Assembly (NCBI GenBank): GCA_021029095.1
Contig: JAJOHG010000077.1
Coordinates: 1-64,000, forward strand
From: Phellopilus nigrolimitatus
Taxonomy: Eukaryota > Basidiomycota > Agaricomycetes > Hymenochaetales > Hymenochaetaceae
Direction: 5' to 3'
DNA length: 64,000 bases
Shown: piece after piece, positions 1 through 11,924 of the stretch
How positions within the stretch are numbered: position 1 is the first letter of the stretch
How the letters are laid out: each line of letters begins with the position of its first letter
Notes under the pieces: generated by a model
Database searches by the model: none
What the model saw: only the letters and a program-made list of their open reading frames with translations
Told to the model about the DNA's origin: nothing
Made by a program: the position numbers and the translations under genes

Positions 1-1673
1 GGACGTTTGGAAACGAGTTTCTTGAGAATATAGATGGTGACACAGACTGCAGCGACATCGAGCACGACGATGAGAGCCATACTTGAGAAGAATGTTACTG
101 ACAGCGGGTGCTAAAAGTCGGCTATAAATGTATTTGATGTGAGGGCCATGCTTCTTGGATTCTAAAAACGGTTTGCCTCGGCAGAATCGAAACGGGATGC
201 TTGACCCGCTTTCTCAAGATAAGAAAAAAGTCCCAGTTCGTGCTCAAATGTAGCTAATTCTTCGTTGAACGTGTTGGCTGCAACTTAGAGGATAGGAGAG
301 ATGTGTTTGAGAAGTCATCGTGTGAGCCGAAACCTCCGTCGAAAGGTACGCGACAAGTTATGTTAAGCCATAGATGTTTTGCAGAGACAATGCAAGCAAC
401 GTTGTCGACGGCAAGATCGGCGGTCCAAATTGGCGCATGGTTAGTTTACAGTGGGTGGATCTACAAAATAATGGCAGTGCACTTTTCGACATTTTTCCCC
501 TAAAAGGGATGTTAGTCCCGGAATGGAAGTTTCAGTGCAGCTGCCACAGACCAGCCAATACGATAACCGGCATCAATTAGATCATCTCAAAACGTTACAC
601 ATGCGCGTTCGACTCAGTGCGTTTTCTTGCTTTTCGTACCGTCGGGTTAGATATGGTTATCCGGGAGGGCGCCTTCTTTTCGTAGGTGCGTTGCGGGCAT
701 CAACTAGAAAGGACAGGCTGCCTTGTAAGTCCGGTCTTCCTGTTTCCTCGGATCGCGACTAAGGAATGCACCTGACTGTTTATCAAAGATGAACTGCGAT
801 CTACAGTGCAAACCTTCAGTTGTATCAGCATCAATCGTGCTCCAACGTGACAGCTCGTCTAAGTGTTAAGTATAAATCGGTGCAACGAGGATCCCGGTGC
901 GGTTGTATTTGATGGTGCGGTGTACTCTTTCATATCTGGTAACCTGTTTTCTCTTTTCCGCTGGCGAATCTCACGAGTCTGTCTAGAACCGTTCACATCT
1001 GATTCGGATTAGACAATCGAGGGGCGCACTCGTGCTTCGCAACTTCTGCACAGCATTATTCGATTTGATCATCTCATTCCCAGCGGTATTCGCACATCTT
1101 CCTTCACCGAAAGCTGCCCATCAACTGCTCTCTATATCCTGAAGCTATGCGCAACAGACACTGATTTACAGATCAAAGTTACTAGGAAGTGGACATCAAG
1201 CACTTCTGATCCTCATGACAGGATAGATGTCTCACCAGTGCACTACTGTGCGCTTTTAGTATTTCTTTAGCGGTTTTCGCTTTTCTTTGTTAATGGCGCG
1301 CCGACAAGGTTATAGAGACACTTCTTTGCGGAGATATGCGCCGTACAATCTGTCGCCCGAAGCTCTGATGATTATATCACGATAGCTTTGCGACTCCCGC
1401 CTACGACTAGTATTGTCGTCGTTCAACTCCGCAGACCCCGATTGACAGGTATGAACTATCGCTGAATTGCCAAGCAGCAAAGACGTCTGCAAATTGTATC
1501 TGACCTGCCTTATTTGCTGCAACGCCACTATATTCTCAAAGATCGTATCAATCCTTTTGTCCAAATGACTGGCTCTCTGTGCTTTAAATGTCTCGAAGGC
1601 CGCGAGCCGTCTCGACGCATCCCCCAGAATCAACTTTCCGAAATCTCGTTGAAACGTTTACACACATTTCGTT
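1..1673. repeat. Upstream part of the first tandem unit
   Basis: No convincing gene. The stretch matches the sequence upstream of the third DUF6533 copy: 677-772 is nearly the same as 16258-16347, and about 900-1600 matches about 16480-17110 in the same order. It is therefore the leading end of the tandem array, which probably continues left of the window. It may hold the promoter of copy 1. The last 170 bases before the start codon resemble those before the other three copies. Confidence 0.7.
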
Positions 1674-3362
1674 ATGCATTCAATACGCTCTGACATCGTG
1701 CCTGTTGATCCAAGCCTAGTGCCATTTTTCGTCTCGGGAACATATCTTGTACGATACACTCAAGTGGCACTTCTAACTTTCTTGGTCTATGATTCCAGTA
1801 AGTCTTGCATCTTTTCTGGGATGTCAGATACTATTTTGTATTCAAATAATGTATTATTGTTCAGTTATCACTATGGATAAGGAGGTGAATAGGACCTGAC
1901 ATTATCATTTTCGTGTCTAAACCAATCATTGCATTATCTAGATCAGATACTTTTGGGTACGTCATTTTTTTGACATTAACATCAGGCATTCACTTACTTG
2001 CCATGTGGAACAAAGAGCTCGCCTCGCAGCTTTGTCAGCTTGATTTACTTTGCAGTAAATGATATCTTACAGTTTCCTCTGATCAACTGCTTTAACACAT
2101 GATTTTAGAATCGCTACATTGGGCTCCTTGGCGCTGTTTCTGGTATAGCACGTAAGTCAAAATTTACCGGGAGTTCATCATGACAAATAATGTCCATTGG
2201 CACCATCTGTTATAGAACGGACTCTTCAGGCAACAGAAACACTGCAAGCCATTTTTGATCATTGTGCTATAACTTACTGTGGCTAACTCATAACCTCATT
2301 TATAGGTGTAAGCACCCATATACTGCATCCCAGTCTCTACTGATATTATTGAAAGGCTATGGCTTTACGTTGATGCAGGGTCTGGCTGGTGAGTTTCTGA
2401 GTATTGCACAGAAGAACCTCTTGCTCATTGCAGGGAAGACTGGGCAACCATCCTTTTTATTGACTGTAATGTCTCCCTACTTATAATATACAACACACTT
2501 GTCCTGCACTAATTGTCTTACAGATATCCTTCTGATGAGGGTGCTAGCATTGTACCACCAGGGTGAGCATTCCTAAATACTGCCAATCACTGCTGGTGTT
2601 GAATAAATGACAGATAAGAGGCTGGCTGCATGCCTGAGAGCTCTATTTGGACTGGAGGCAGCATTTACACTGGGTATTCTTATATATGACAACATATATC
2701 AAGAGAGTAAGAGTATTTGTCCATTCTACAGTGGCATTTTCTAATCATGTGTCTCAGCTATTGTAGGGGAGCTTGCAGAAGGTGTAACATTTTGTGGACA
2801 GACTAGAAACCCCCCCAAAGTGTGGGATGCTTTATCCTGGTTAGTACTGGTATTCTTGGAAATTCACTTGGACTGACATGGAAGTTGGAACAGGGCTACT
2901 CCAATGCTGTATGGTATTATCCTAATGGTTCTAGCACTCTATAAGGCTGCAGAACATTGGAGAGAGACAGCTGGCTTCGGCTAGTTTAATCTTATCAAGG
3001 TTGTCATTCAAGATCAGGTCATTTATTTCATTATGTAAGCTTTACTTCATACATGGTAAGTGGTCTAGGAGTTGACTACTCTATAGGGCATAGCACGGGT
3101 CGATCCGTGGGTAGATCCGGATCCGTTTGCACGGGTATGAGAATTTCAAAACTCAGACCCGGACTCCCGCCTGACCCGGACCCGCAGGTCATGCAGACCT
3201 GCGGGTCCGGGTCAGGCGGGTCCGGGTAGAGCGGGTGACCTACGGGTCACCTTACATTTTGCTTTAATTTAATTACAACTTATTTTTTGTTTACGGGTGC
3301 ACGGACACCGCCAGTGACTTGTCCACCATCTGCGGGTTCCAGAACGCGCCCACACGCAGCGT

Positions 3363-4700
3363 CTATGTACCGTTGCCGCCCCTCCCGCCGTGCGCACCGC
3401 CAGTGGAGAACAGCGGGTACGCGTACGCCGCACCTATGTCGAATGACGAGCGCGACGATGGAGGCTTGCTCGCGGAGTCGATGCTCATGCGCCGGCGCTT
3501 GCTCAGCTGGCCCTTCTCTCCGCCCGCCACGTCCGTGCTGTCGCCGTAGTACACCGAGCGCTGCAGGAGCTCCAGGTTGTACGGCCCGGAGAACGCGTGC
3601 GGGTTGTACGAGTTGTCAAAGTGCCCGTTTGTCCAGAACACGCCGTTGCTGTGCAGGTCGCCCCCGAGCACGCCCATGAGCTCGGACTGCGGGCCCGCAA
3701 AGTCGTAGTCTTCATGGCTGTAGTTGTACGCTGGCTGCACGGTCGACGAGTCCGGTGCGAGGGTCGGCGACATCTGCTGCGCGGCACTGGGTGAAGCGCG
3801 GCGCGAGGCCCCGGGGCTCGCAGAAGGCGTCTCGCCAGAGACCCGGCGCGCATCGTGACGCGAGCATTTGCGAATGATGTCTGACTTCATAGAGATCGGA
3901 CGCGCACTCCCATGAAGCTTGAAGCTGCGAAGCGCGCGAATTCTTTAAGCAACGTGCACGCCACCATACGAGAGAAGCAGAGATACGTACTACAATCCAC
4001 ATCTGTGTTTCGCTGAGGAATCCGCAGGAAGGAGAAGAGACAGATTAGCCCGCGTCACTTGCTGTCAAAGGAAGCAGGGCAGACGTACGCGTTGAAAACC
4101 GTCTTGCCTTCGTCATCCTTGCACCAAAGAGGGGTGGCCATCGTGTTGCAGTTGTAACGGCAACGCGTCCTGCGAGCGCACGCCCATGCTCGAGCCTGAG
4201 TCCCGGCCGGCCTCCTCGCGGCGCTGCTGGCCGTACCCGCCATACGACCCCATGGCCTAGACGGGCGACACGACATCCGCGTGCTGCTCCACCTGCAGCA
4301 TGCTCTCTCGCTGGCGACGGCGCGCGTCCGCGTCCGCGTACAACGCGAGCGTGTGCGGCTGAGCGTGCGCGTGCGCGTCTGGGCTGGCGCACGGCACGTA
4401 CGTCTCGTGGCCTTGAAGCTGCTGTTTCTGTGGGCGGGGATGCGTGGACGACGCACCTTGCTGCTGGAGCCCGAGTCGGCGGGATGGTGACGCTTGGAGA
4501 ATGGCCTTGACGATCCCGCGAATGTAGCCGTTGCGCTCTGCGAAGTCGAAGTTGCGGAGCTTGGCGGGCGACTTGTTGTGGTGCGTGTTCGCCTTGAACT
4601 GCAGGAGTGTAAACAGAATCTCTGCACCCAGAAGCAGAGATGAACGAGGACGTACGATGGCGTGCGACCCCCTCTGTGCACTGAATAACGGACCTGTAGG
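3363..4700 (-). pseudogene. Captured GATA zinc-finger transcription factor fragment
   Basis: Inside hAT-1, on the minus strand, 4170-4055 encodes NCNTMATPLWCKDDEGK, a clear GATA-type zinc-finger core. The next segment, normally CNACG, reads FNAYV, so two zinc-ligand cysteines are lost. After a stop and an intron-like gap, 3924-3886 encodes KLHGSARPISMKSD, the usual continuation of fungal GATA fingers. An open stretch of about 170 residues follows, starting IIRKCSRHDARR and ending in a low-complexity Ser/Pro-rich tail near 3363. Upstream (4600-4260) the frames include KLRNFDFAERNGYIRG and a Q/H-rich linker, perhaps from the same protein. Missing ligands, a stop and a frame change show it cannot make a working GATA factor. 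The intron break points to capture from genomic DNA. Confidence 0.75.
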
Positions 4701-4799
4701 AAGACAAACTGTTCATTAGCTAGCTATTCCATGCCGTGCCTCTCACTGTTCCAGATCCGATTTGTCTGCCATCCATCAACCCTCAATCCATCCGCCCTC

Positions 4800-5205
4800 T
4801 TCTTGTTTATCCAGCCCTTTTTCGTTTCAAATCGTTCTCAATAGCTCCACCTGGCAGATGAGCCCGCCAATCTCGACGTCCTCCGTGGGCACCTTGCGCT
4901 TGTGCTCCTGCGGCGTGCCCGCGGCGATGCGCTTGAAGCAGCGCAGCAGCGACAGTGCGGAGGAGGATGGTGTCGCAGAACTGGGAGCTCGGCTTGAGGT
5001 CGGGCTTCTTGGTGCTGACAGGGCCGACCTCGCCGAGCTGGCTTACGGGCTGGTCAATGGAGAAGGTGAACTGCATGCTCTTGAGCGGGCAGACGGGCGG
5101 AGCCGCTGTGTTGCGGTGTCGCGCATGTGCACGTCGCGGTCGCGGTTGCGCAGCGGAGGACTGGCAGATGGCCTTGGAGAGCAAAAGTGATGACACGCAT
5201 GTCAT
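4800..5205 (-). pseudogene. Second captured fragment in hAT-1, unassigned
   Basis: The minus strand has coding-like sequence including FTFSIDQPVSQLGEVGPVS and KPDLKPSSQFCDTILL. A frame change leads to CFKRIAAGTPQEHKRK and VEIGGLICQVELL. It is GC-rich and codon-like compared with the AT-rich element ends. I do not recognise the protein; it may be the upstream part of the same captured gene as the GATA finger or a different host gene. Several frames are needed to read it, so it is broken. Confidence 0.4.
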
Positions 5206-5727
5206 TCCTAATACGGCAACACCCTACTTTCTTTGGAAGAAGATTTGAGCACAACTCAGCGAAAAAAAAATAGGCATCAAAACTTGGTGGCAAAATTGCT
5301 AATCTATATGTATTATTTACCTACAAGTCCTGAACACCCACGGGTAACCGCGGGTCTGTAAAATCTGCAAAAATCCAGACCCGGACTCTGGCTGATCCGT
5401 GGGAAACGGATCACCCACGCACGGGTGATCCGAACCCGTGAGTGTTCCCACGGATCCACCTGCAGGTCACCGCGGGTAAACCTGACCCGTGCTATGCCCT
5501 ACTACTCTACCAGGGTCATATTCTGCAGTGTTGTGGAGATAGTAGGAGACCAGTTGTTCATCCCAAATGCTCTTCTAGCTGCCCTCCTAGCAGCTCTAGG
5601 AAGCCCAAGCCTTCTCTGTGTCCTTGGGAGTCACCTGCTGGTCCATCTGAAGGAAGCTGCAGAGAGAGGAGCCAATGGGGGAACAAGCTACAGGATGAAG
5701 ACCATGAGCAGCATTGGGTTTTCCTAA

Positions 5728-5837
5728 GTTTTTTGGGGGGGTGAAGAGGATTTCATTTTTATAGCTTTGCTTGCTTATCTAATAACAGTTGTGCAGAAGA
5801 CGTGCAGGACAGTCAAACACATATCAACTTGTATTCT

Positions 5838-5876
<39 letters not shown>

Positions 5877-8800
5877 TTTTTGGCTTCTCAGCCTGCCCTT
5901 GTTGAACCGTCATTGCAATGTAAAGAATCTTCGCTGTGCGAAGAAATACTAGCTTGTTTACACATACGAGCTCAGTGTGATTGTCCCCCTCTGGAATGTA
6001 TATATCAAACCGAAATAGGTAGATGCGGTTGCCGACAAGACATCAGCAGCACGCATGTATGGCTCATGCAGTTTGCCATAGTTAATCAGTGCACTGGGAT
6101 CGAATGGCCTGCGCGACCGACATAGCCCTTTAGCGCCGAAGACGGCGAGAAAGTAAAGGAGAGGAGCCGGTGCCAAAGCGCGCCAACGTGTATATGCGTC
6201 TCCAGGCATGGTACTCGTGCCCAGAACCGAAGAAGTTTCGTACACGAGCCCGCACCCTGCGAGCGCGAGGCTTGCTCAAGTAACGCAAACGTTAGCGTCC
6301 ACTTTGCACGCCGCATCTGAGCGCTTTGCTGAACGGCTGCGCGCACTTCGTGCTAACGGGTCAACTAACCCGTAAGGTTTTGCATACGTTTTGAACTGTC
6401 GTCGAAAGCCTGCTGCGGCAGACGCACTCCCTGGAGTTTATTAGATGGACAGGCGGGCCAAATAGCTCGTTTTCCTTGAGGAGGGGGAGACGAAACGTAT
6501 ACACGCACCTTCGCCAAGCGCTCTATTCATTCGCTCCGCTAGACGCACCGAATTTCTTGAGCGATCCGGAGAAGAGCGACGGCGTAAAGACTAACGTTGA
6601 AAAGCGCCTCAACGGCGCAGCTCGTGTCGGGAGGCTCAATGGGATGTGACGAGATTATCGTATCTGCATTCCTTTTGTTTTACCATCAATGCCTGCGGTT
6701 ACATTAGCAGCATATAGATCGGAAGTTGCTTAGCCAGCAGTTGCCCTTTCAAATACATAAACATGGCGACGTACTAGAGAGCGAGACAATAAGCGCGATA
6801 TCGAGAAAGATGCAGACGACGAGCTCACAAATATAAGTCGTACATTGTCTCGCTTGTTCTCGCAGTCTGACAATGTCAAGCATCAAAGAGGGAGAGGGAC
6901 TCGCGATGTATGTCTCTGTCAAAATGATTGAGACCTGGCTAGCGACAGAGACGAAGAGATAATGCAAAAGTAAAGCGAGATAGACAGCGACCCAGCACGC
7001 ACATCCTCATGAACGCGATCTTCACATCTAAGCCGGAGAATCCTGGGTCCATGTGGCGTCGAAGGTCGCGAGCGCGGCGCTAAGCTTCTGCGGCACGACT
7101 GCATGTCTGTGCCGAGCGTGACCTTAAAGATTGCCTGCTTGCGGTTCGCACGAATGCTAGAAAAAGCGAGGAGAATTGCATTATTATGACACCAGATGGG
7201 AGAGCACCAGCGCGTGCGCCATATCGTTACACCGGCGACGTGTTTTCGTGTGTTAAAAGCGATGCTCCACTTTAGACGAGTAGACATGCGAGCGACTTGG
7301 TCAGATTGACTGTCTCGAGAAGGAGGAAGCGAGATGCGCACCTGTGTTTCGCGAAGGCCGCTGGTCAGTACATCACCTCCTACTGCGCAGAGGATGAAAG
7401 CAAATGTTGGAAAGTAGAGCGAGCGACGTAAAGAAAGAAAGCAGGAAGTAAACTAACTTTGAGTGGTACTTCGATGGCGCAGCAGTTTGACGTCCACTGC
7501 ACGGTCTCCGACCGGTCATATAGGTAAGATGACGTCAGCTAGGCTTGAGTGACCGGCCTCAAGCTCGCCTAAACTCGCTTGCATTCTCAGTTTCACGCCG
7601 ACCGCTCAACGTCGACGACTCCGTCATCCTTCACCATCGCCATCGATCGACACCAGACAGAGGGCTTGAAGACGCGAAGGCGGAGGTGGGGCTCGGCCTG
7701 GATGGCTAACCTCGTGAGTCCGTCATTTTTCGCATGTTTCTCGATCTCGCGCTCATCATTGTTTCTTAGCACGTCGACATATACACATGTAGAAGACAGC
7801 TGTACATTTTTCGACTAATACAAGCACTTATATATATGCATTCTACCTATGCGTGCTTATTTTGACTCGTTCGCTTGTCAAAACTTTTCAAAACATGCTT
7901 TTGCAAGTCCATACCGAGCGCGGAGCGCGTCAACCGCACGCAGCAGTAACCTTCGTAGATGTGGTGCTGTAAATTGGTCCTCGACTTCATCGGCCGTGAA
8001 ATGCTCTCTACTCCATGCAAACATTGGGTGTATGGAAACTATTGGTATGGTAAGTGATTATTTTCTTTCCGTAATTTCTATCATCCGAAATCTCGTCAGA
8101 TCCGCGAAGTTCGGAGCGCACAATCTCTTCTCTCCCTCTTTCTCGACTCATGCTCGTTTGCAGCTCTCACGCCCCTCTGAGCACGTGCAGCCCATTCAGC
8201 TCGCTTACCGGTCACCCTCACCGCCTGCCTATATTTCCCAGATCACACCGAACCCCGCATCGTTCGGGTCATGTTGTGGGATGCAACCCGCTCGCTCTGC
8301 GTGCTAGGTTCGGTTCTACCGGTTTCTACTGGTACGCGGTGATCAGTTGTGTCCAGAGAGACTCGCCTGACAGCAGAACGCGGCCAGAGTTGATTGGGCG
8401 CAGAAAGCACGTCGGTGCGAAATTATGTTGTATGTCGGCATTCCCTTCACGTATTCTTCGTCTCTGAATGTTCTGTCAAGTGCTTTACAGTCCAGCCGCG
8501 CTCGCACATAATATCGTCGGGACCAAAGCGATAAAAGCTGATGAGAACTTGCCGGGTAGAATGAGAAGAGGCATTTGTTCGTATACAGATTGCTTGGGCT
8601 CCGTCGTTTGAAAGCACGAAGAAGCCGCTGCGCTTGGGGGCTGTAGGCACTGCCCTCCTTTGGTGTCAACAGCGGTCATCCGTCTTGTTTTGCGCTGAGA
8701 AAGCGTATTGATTCAGATCTTCGCTGACAATTGTGTTCATTGTTTCCCCAGTCATGCGCGCCGCTGCAAGGCACTGAAACGTTCCAATGCTATCATGCCG

Positions 8801-10296
8801 TGTGAGCTTCCGCTCTTCTCGCAAGTCCGAGTCGTATAAACAGCACGCAACCTCTGGCACGCCTGTCGTGCGCTCTCGCGGCGTGACGCTTCTCCGGTGG
8901 CCGGTCTAATTTCTTTGCGCATGGAGAACTTGATGTTCTCATCTTCCTTCCTCGAAATACGAACACAGCTTTCCTTGACTCTGATGACCGCGTCCTCAAA
9001 TTGGCCCGCATTAAGAGGCCTCCCTGGCGTGCAGGCGGAAATATCGCGGGACGCGCGTGTGGTCTAGACAGAGAAAGTGGCTCATCGGTCAGCTGGGATC
9101 GGATTTGGGTGGCGCTGTCTCTAGCCTGGAGCACCCTCGAGCGGTTGCGGGTCTTTTCAGTGACTTTACCGAGTATGCTGGAGTCGATTTTCTGTTTGTC
9201 AAGTCTCGGACATTCCCCAGGATCAGGAGGATAGATTTGCCGACGCGGCAGTTTTGGTATCGTTCCATTCGCCTCGGGAATCGTGTACCAGTGAGCATGA
9301 CCAGCCTGGCTCCCTTTCTGGCTCGATGATATTGCAATATTTGTTTCAAAGTATGCGATCTTAACTCTAAGCTACGTGTCGTATGAGTACTCATTGGAGA
9401 AATCGTTAGGTTCAACTTTGTCTGCAATCTGCAACGATCAGATCGGCTCGTCCGCTTTCTCCTCTTGCGAGCTAATTTGCAGTCAGCCTGCGCTGGGACG
9501 TTGCGTTCGCAGATCTATATTTGGTGCATCTTCTTGCAAATGATAGATTTCGCACAGCGGCATGGCGCGTGGGCTCCTCGTTCTTCTGGCAGTAAATCCT
9601 GTGAATACAAGTAAACCTCCGATGCGGTTTGCAAGCGAGGCTATGTATGTGTTCAGTTTAGTGCGACTGCTCTTCTTATCGAGCTCTGGGAGCGTCTGGC
9701 CGTCCGTGCTATTCACATGGTCCCGCGAATGAAAATGCCTCTTTTATCCGCACTCGGAGGGCGCGTAACTCCCTCCTCTATTTATAAACACTCTATACGA
9801 GTCCGAACGCGCCTCAGATGCTCTTAAGGCAAAGGTCTCCGGGAAGTTCGAGCTCCGGTGTCCTATTGAGCTTGTTCGCATCTCAATCAACACAATAATA
9901 AACCATATCATCTAACTTTGTCGAGCCCCTAATAACGACGCAGATGCTAACTTGTTCTTCTGCAGTTATAGCTCAGCATCAAGATTGTGAATCACAACTT
10001 GATTCCATCAAAGATGTAAGTATCTTGATCACTTCGACGCAGTATAATCTTGGAGTTGTGGAATCATGTTCGGCACGTCTGCTATTTGACGTCGTCTGAG
10101 ACTGCTTCCAGTATACCAATTCCGTTAGCAACTTGCGCGAAGCACTGATCAATGAAATTGCCTCGAAGATCCTATCACGGCATTTGTTCATTTGCCTGTC
10201 TTTCTTCGCTTTAAATATTGCTGAGGTCGTGGAGTTTTTTCAGCAACTCCCTGATCGACCTTTCGAAGCTTTGTTGAAACTTTACACGCATTCACT
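5728..10296. repeat. Inter-gene block of tandem unit 1, decayed
   Basis: About 4.5 kb with no gene I can name. It aligns in order with 11925-17211 and 18833-23544: the CCCCCCTCTGGAAT patch near 5985, 12170 and 19045; the GGGATGTGACGAGATTATCG patch near 6640 and its counterparts near 12850 and 19665; and the GACTGTCTCGAGA patch near 7312 and 20334. Minus-strand frames show related pieces in all units, such as KVTLGTDMQS here and NVTLGTDTQS near 20150. This suggests a minus-strand gene once lay here and has decayed. Only short interrupted frames remain. Confidence 0.55.
5839..5875. repeat. Poly-T tract, 37 bases
   Basis: An uninterrupted run of 37 T lies about 110 bases after the stop codon of DUF6533 copy 1. 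The other copies lack it. On the minus strand it is a poly-A tract, which could mark the tail of a retroposed sequence, but no body is recognisable beside it. Length should be treated with caution because homopolymers are prone to assembly error. Confidence 0.8.
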
Positions 10297-11924
10297 ATGC
10301 ATTCCATACGTTCTGACGTCGAGCCTATTGATCCAAGCCTCGTGTCACTTCTCATCTCAGAGATAGACATCGCACTCTACACTCAGGTGGCAATTCTAAC
10401 AATCTTGGTCTACGATACCGGTAAGTTTCGCATCTTGGCTTGAGATACCAGCTGTTTCGAGCTCAAATGACGTATTATCTTTTAGTTACCACTATGGACA
10501 AGGAGGTAAATGCGGCCTGGCATTATCATCTTCACGTCTAAGTCGATCATTGCATCATTTAGATTAAATACTTTTGGGCACGTCATCTGCTTGATATCAA
10601 CACCATGCATGTACTTAGTTTTCATGTGCAACAAAGGGTGTTCCTCGCAGCTTTGTCAGCCTGATTTACTTCGCAGTAAATAATATCTTACAGTTTCTTC
10701 TGATAAACTACTCTAACGCATTGCAGAATCGCTACATTGGGATCCTAGGAGCCATTTCTGGCATAGTATGTAAGTCAATTATTTACTGGGTGTGCATGAA
10801 GCCAAGAAGGTCCACTAACTATACCATTTATGTTCAGATGACACTCTTCAAATGAATGAAACATTGCAAGATATTTCTGATCACTGTACTATAGCTTACT
10901 GCGGCTAACTCTTAACTTCATTATAGGTGTAAGAACTTAGATACCACAATTTAGTCTCTACTGATAATATTGAAAGGTCTCGGATTTGGCTGGATTGGGG
11001 GTCTGGCCAGTGAGTTCTTGAATCTTGCACAGAACAACATCTTGCTCATTGCAGGGAAGACCGGATGACTGTCCTTTTAATTGACTGTAATTTCTCTCTA
11101 ATTATACTATTCAACACATTCATCCACCACCACTTGTCTTTCAGATATTCTTTTGATGAGGGTCCTTGCACTACACCACCAGGGTGAGCATTCTTATTAC
11201 TTCCAATTACAGCTTATTCTTAGTAGGCAACAGATAAGAGGCTAGTTGCATGCATGAGGACTCTATTTGGACTGGATGCAGTGTTTATCCTGGGTATCTT
11301 TATGTATGACAACATCTATGAAGAGAGTAAGAGTATTTATTCATCTTACAACAGAATTTTCTAATCATGGGTTTCAGTTGCTGTAGGGGAGCTTGCAAAA
11401 GGTGTAACAATTTGTGGAGTCAATAGAAGCCCTCCAAAAGTGTGGGGAGCTTTATCCTGGTTAGTACCGATGCTCTTGAGAAAGCACTTGAGCTGACTTG
11501 AAAGTTGAAACAGGGCTGTTCCAATGGTATATGCTATTATCCTAATGGTTTTAGCACTCTACAAGGCTGCAGAACACTGGAGGGAAACAGCTGGATTCAG
11601 TCAGTTAACCCTTGTCAAGGTTGTCATCGAAGACCAGGCCATTTATTTCATTATGTATGTTTTCATTGAAGCACAGCTAGTGGCTGGGGAGCTAACTAGT
11701 ACTCTGACAGGGTCATATTTTGCAGTGTTATGAAGATAATTTCAATCCAGCTGTACATCCCAAATGTTCTTCTGGCTGATATCCTAAGTGTTTTGAGCAG
11801 TCCCAGCCTCCTCTGTGTCCTTGGAAGCCACCTGCTGGTCCATCTGAAGGAAGCTGGAGAAAGGGGAGCCAATGGAGGGACAAGCTACAGGATGAAGACT
11901 GTGAGCAACATTGCATTTTCCTGA
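10297..11924 (+). CDS. DUF6533-like membrane protein gene, copy 2
   Basis: The first exon runs from the ATG at 10297 to about 10420 and encodes IALYTQVAILTILVYDT. Short exons follow, encoding TTMDKE (near 10490), IKYFW (near 10561), VPRSFVSLIYFA (near 10646) and NRYIGILGAISGIV (10734 on). Later exons encode WGALSW, a helix with YAIILMVLALYKAAEHWRET (from 11524), and the terminal SPSLLCVLGSHLLVHLKEAG and GGTSYRMKTVSNIAFS with stop at 11924. The TAG near 10955 looks like a nonsense codon but fits as an intron acceptor, because TAG/CAG precedes TCTCTACTG in three copies. It is probably a seven-helix membrane protein, role unknown. I see no disabling change, but 10 or more small exons make this uncertain; exon edges need RNA evidence. 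Confidence 0.6.

Larger units (their letters stand above)
3084..5501. mobile_element. hAT-like DNA transposon carrying captured gene fragments (element hAT-1)
   Basis: The ends are inverted: the left end reads TAGGGCATAGCACGGGT and the right end is its reverse complement. CTACTCTA is present directly before (3076-3083) and after (5502-5509), a perfect 8-bp target site duplication. The other DUF6533 copies show the uninterrupted site. TAGGG-type ends with 8-bp duplications are typical of the hAT superfamily. Both subterminal regions (3084-3250 and 5335-5501) are dense in CCCG/CGGG motifs. One near-perfect hairpin lies at about 3165-3230, with 22-base arms GCCTGACC...GCAGGTC around ATGCA. No transposase is visible, so the element is non-autonomous. 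The interior holds host-like gene fragments on the minus strand. Confidence 0.85.
1674..5727 (+). pseudogene. DUF6533-like membrane protein gene, copy 1, split by a hAT-like element
   Basis: This is a multi-exon gene for a probable seven-helix membrane protein of the basidiomycete DUF6533 type; its function is unknown. Exon 1 starts at 1674 and encodes a helix with VALLTFLVYD. Tiny exons follow: one encodes ITMDKE, one starting near 2010 encodes SPRSFVSLIYFA, and the next starts NRYIGLLGA. This order (VYD, DKE, IYF, NRY) is the DUF6533 signature. Later exons cover 2100-3060. The final exon, about 5540-5727, encodes SPSLLCVLGSHLL and LKEAAERGANGGTSYRMK. Between them lies a 2.4 kb hAT-like element at 3084-5501, inside what is an intron in the other copies. 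A transcript could in principle splice it out, but the element is long for fungal intron removal, so I call it disrupted. Family assignment is from memory and moderately sure. Confidence 0.65.

Noticed and set aside
3287..3853. Plus- and minus-strand open frames of 116-130 codons beside the GATA fragment
   Set aside because: They are alternative frames of the GC-rich GATA tail; only the frame beginning MKSDIIRKC continues the GATA protein.
10945..10965. TAG in DUF6533 copies 2 and 3 (near 10955 and 17855) as a nonsense mutation
   Set aside because: The same place reads CAG in copy 1, and TAG/CAG directly precedes a conserved TCTCTACTG exon start. It fits an intron acceptor, and the frame after it agrees with the next exons.
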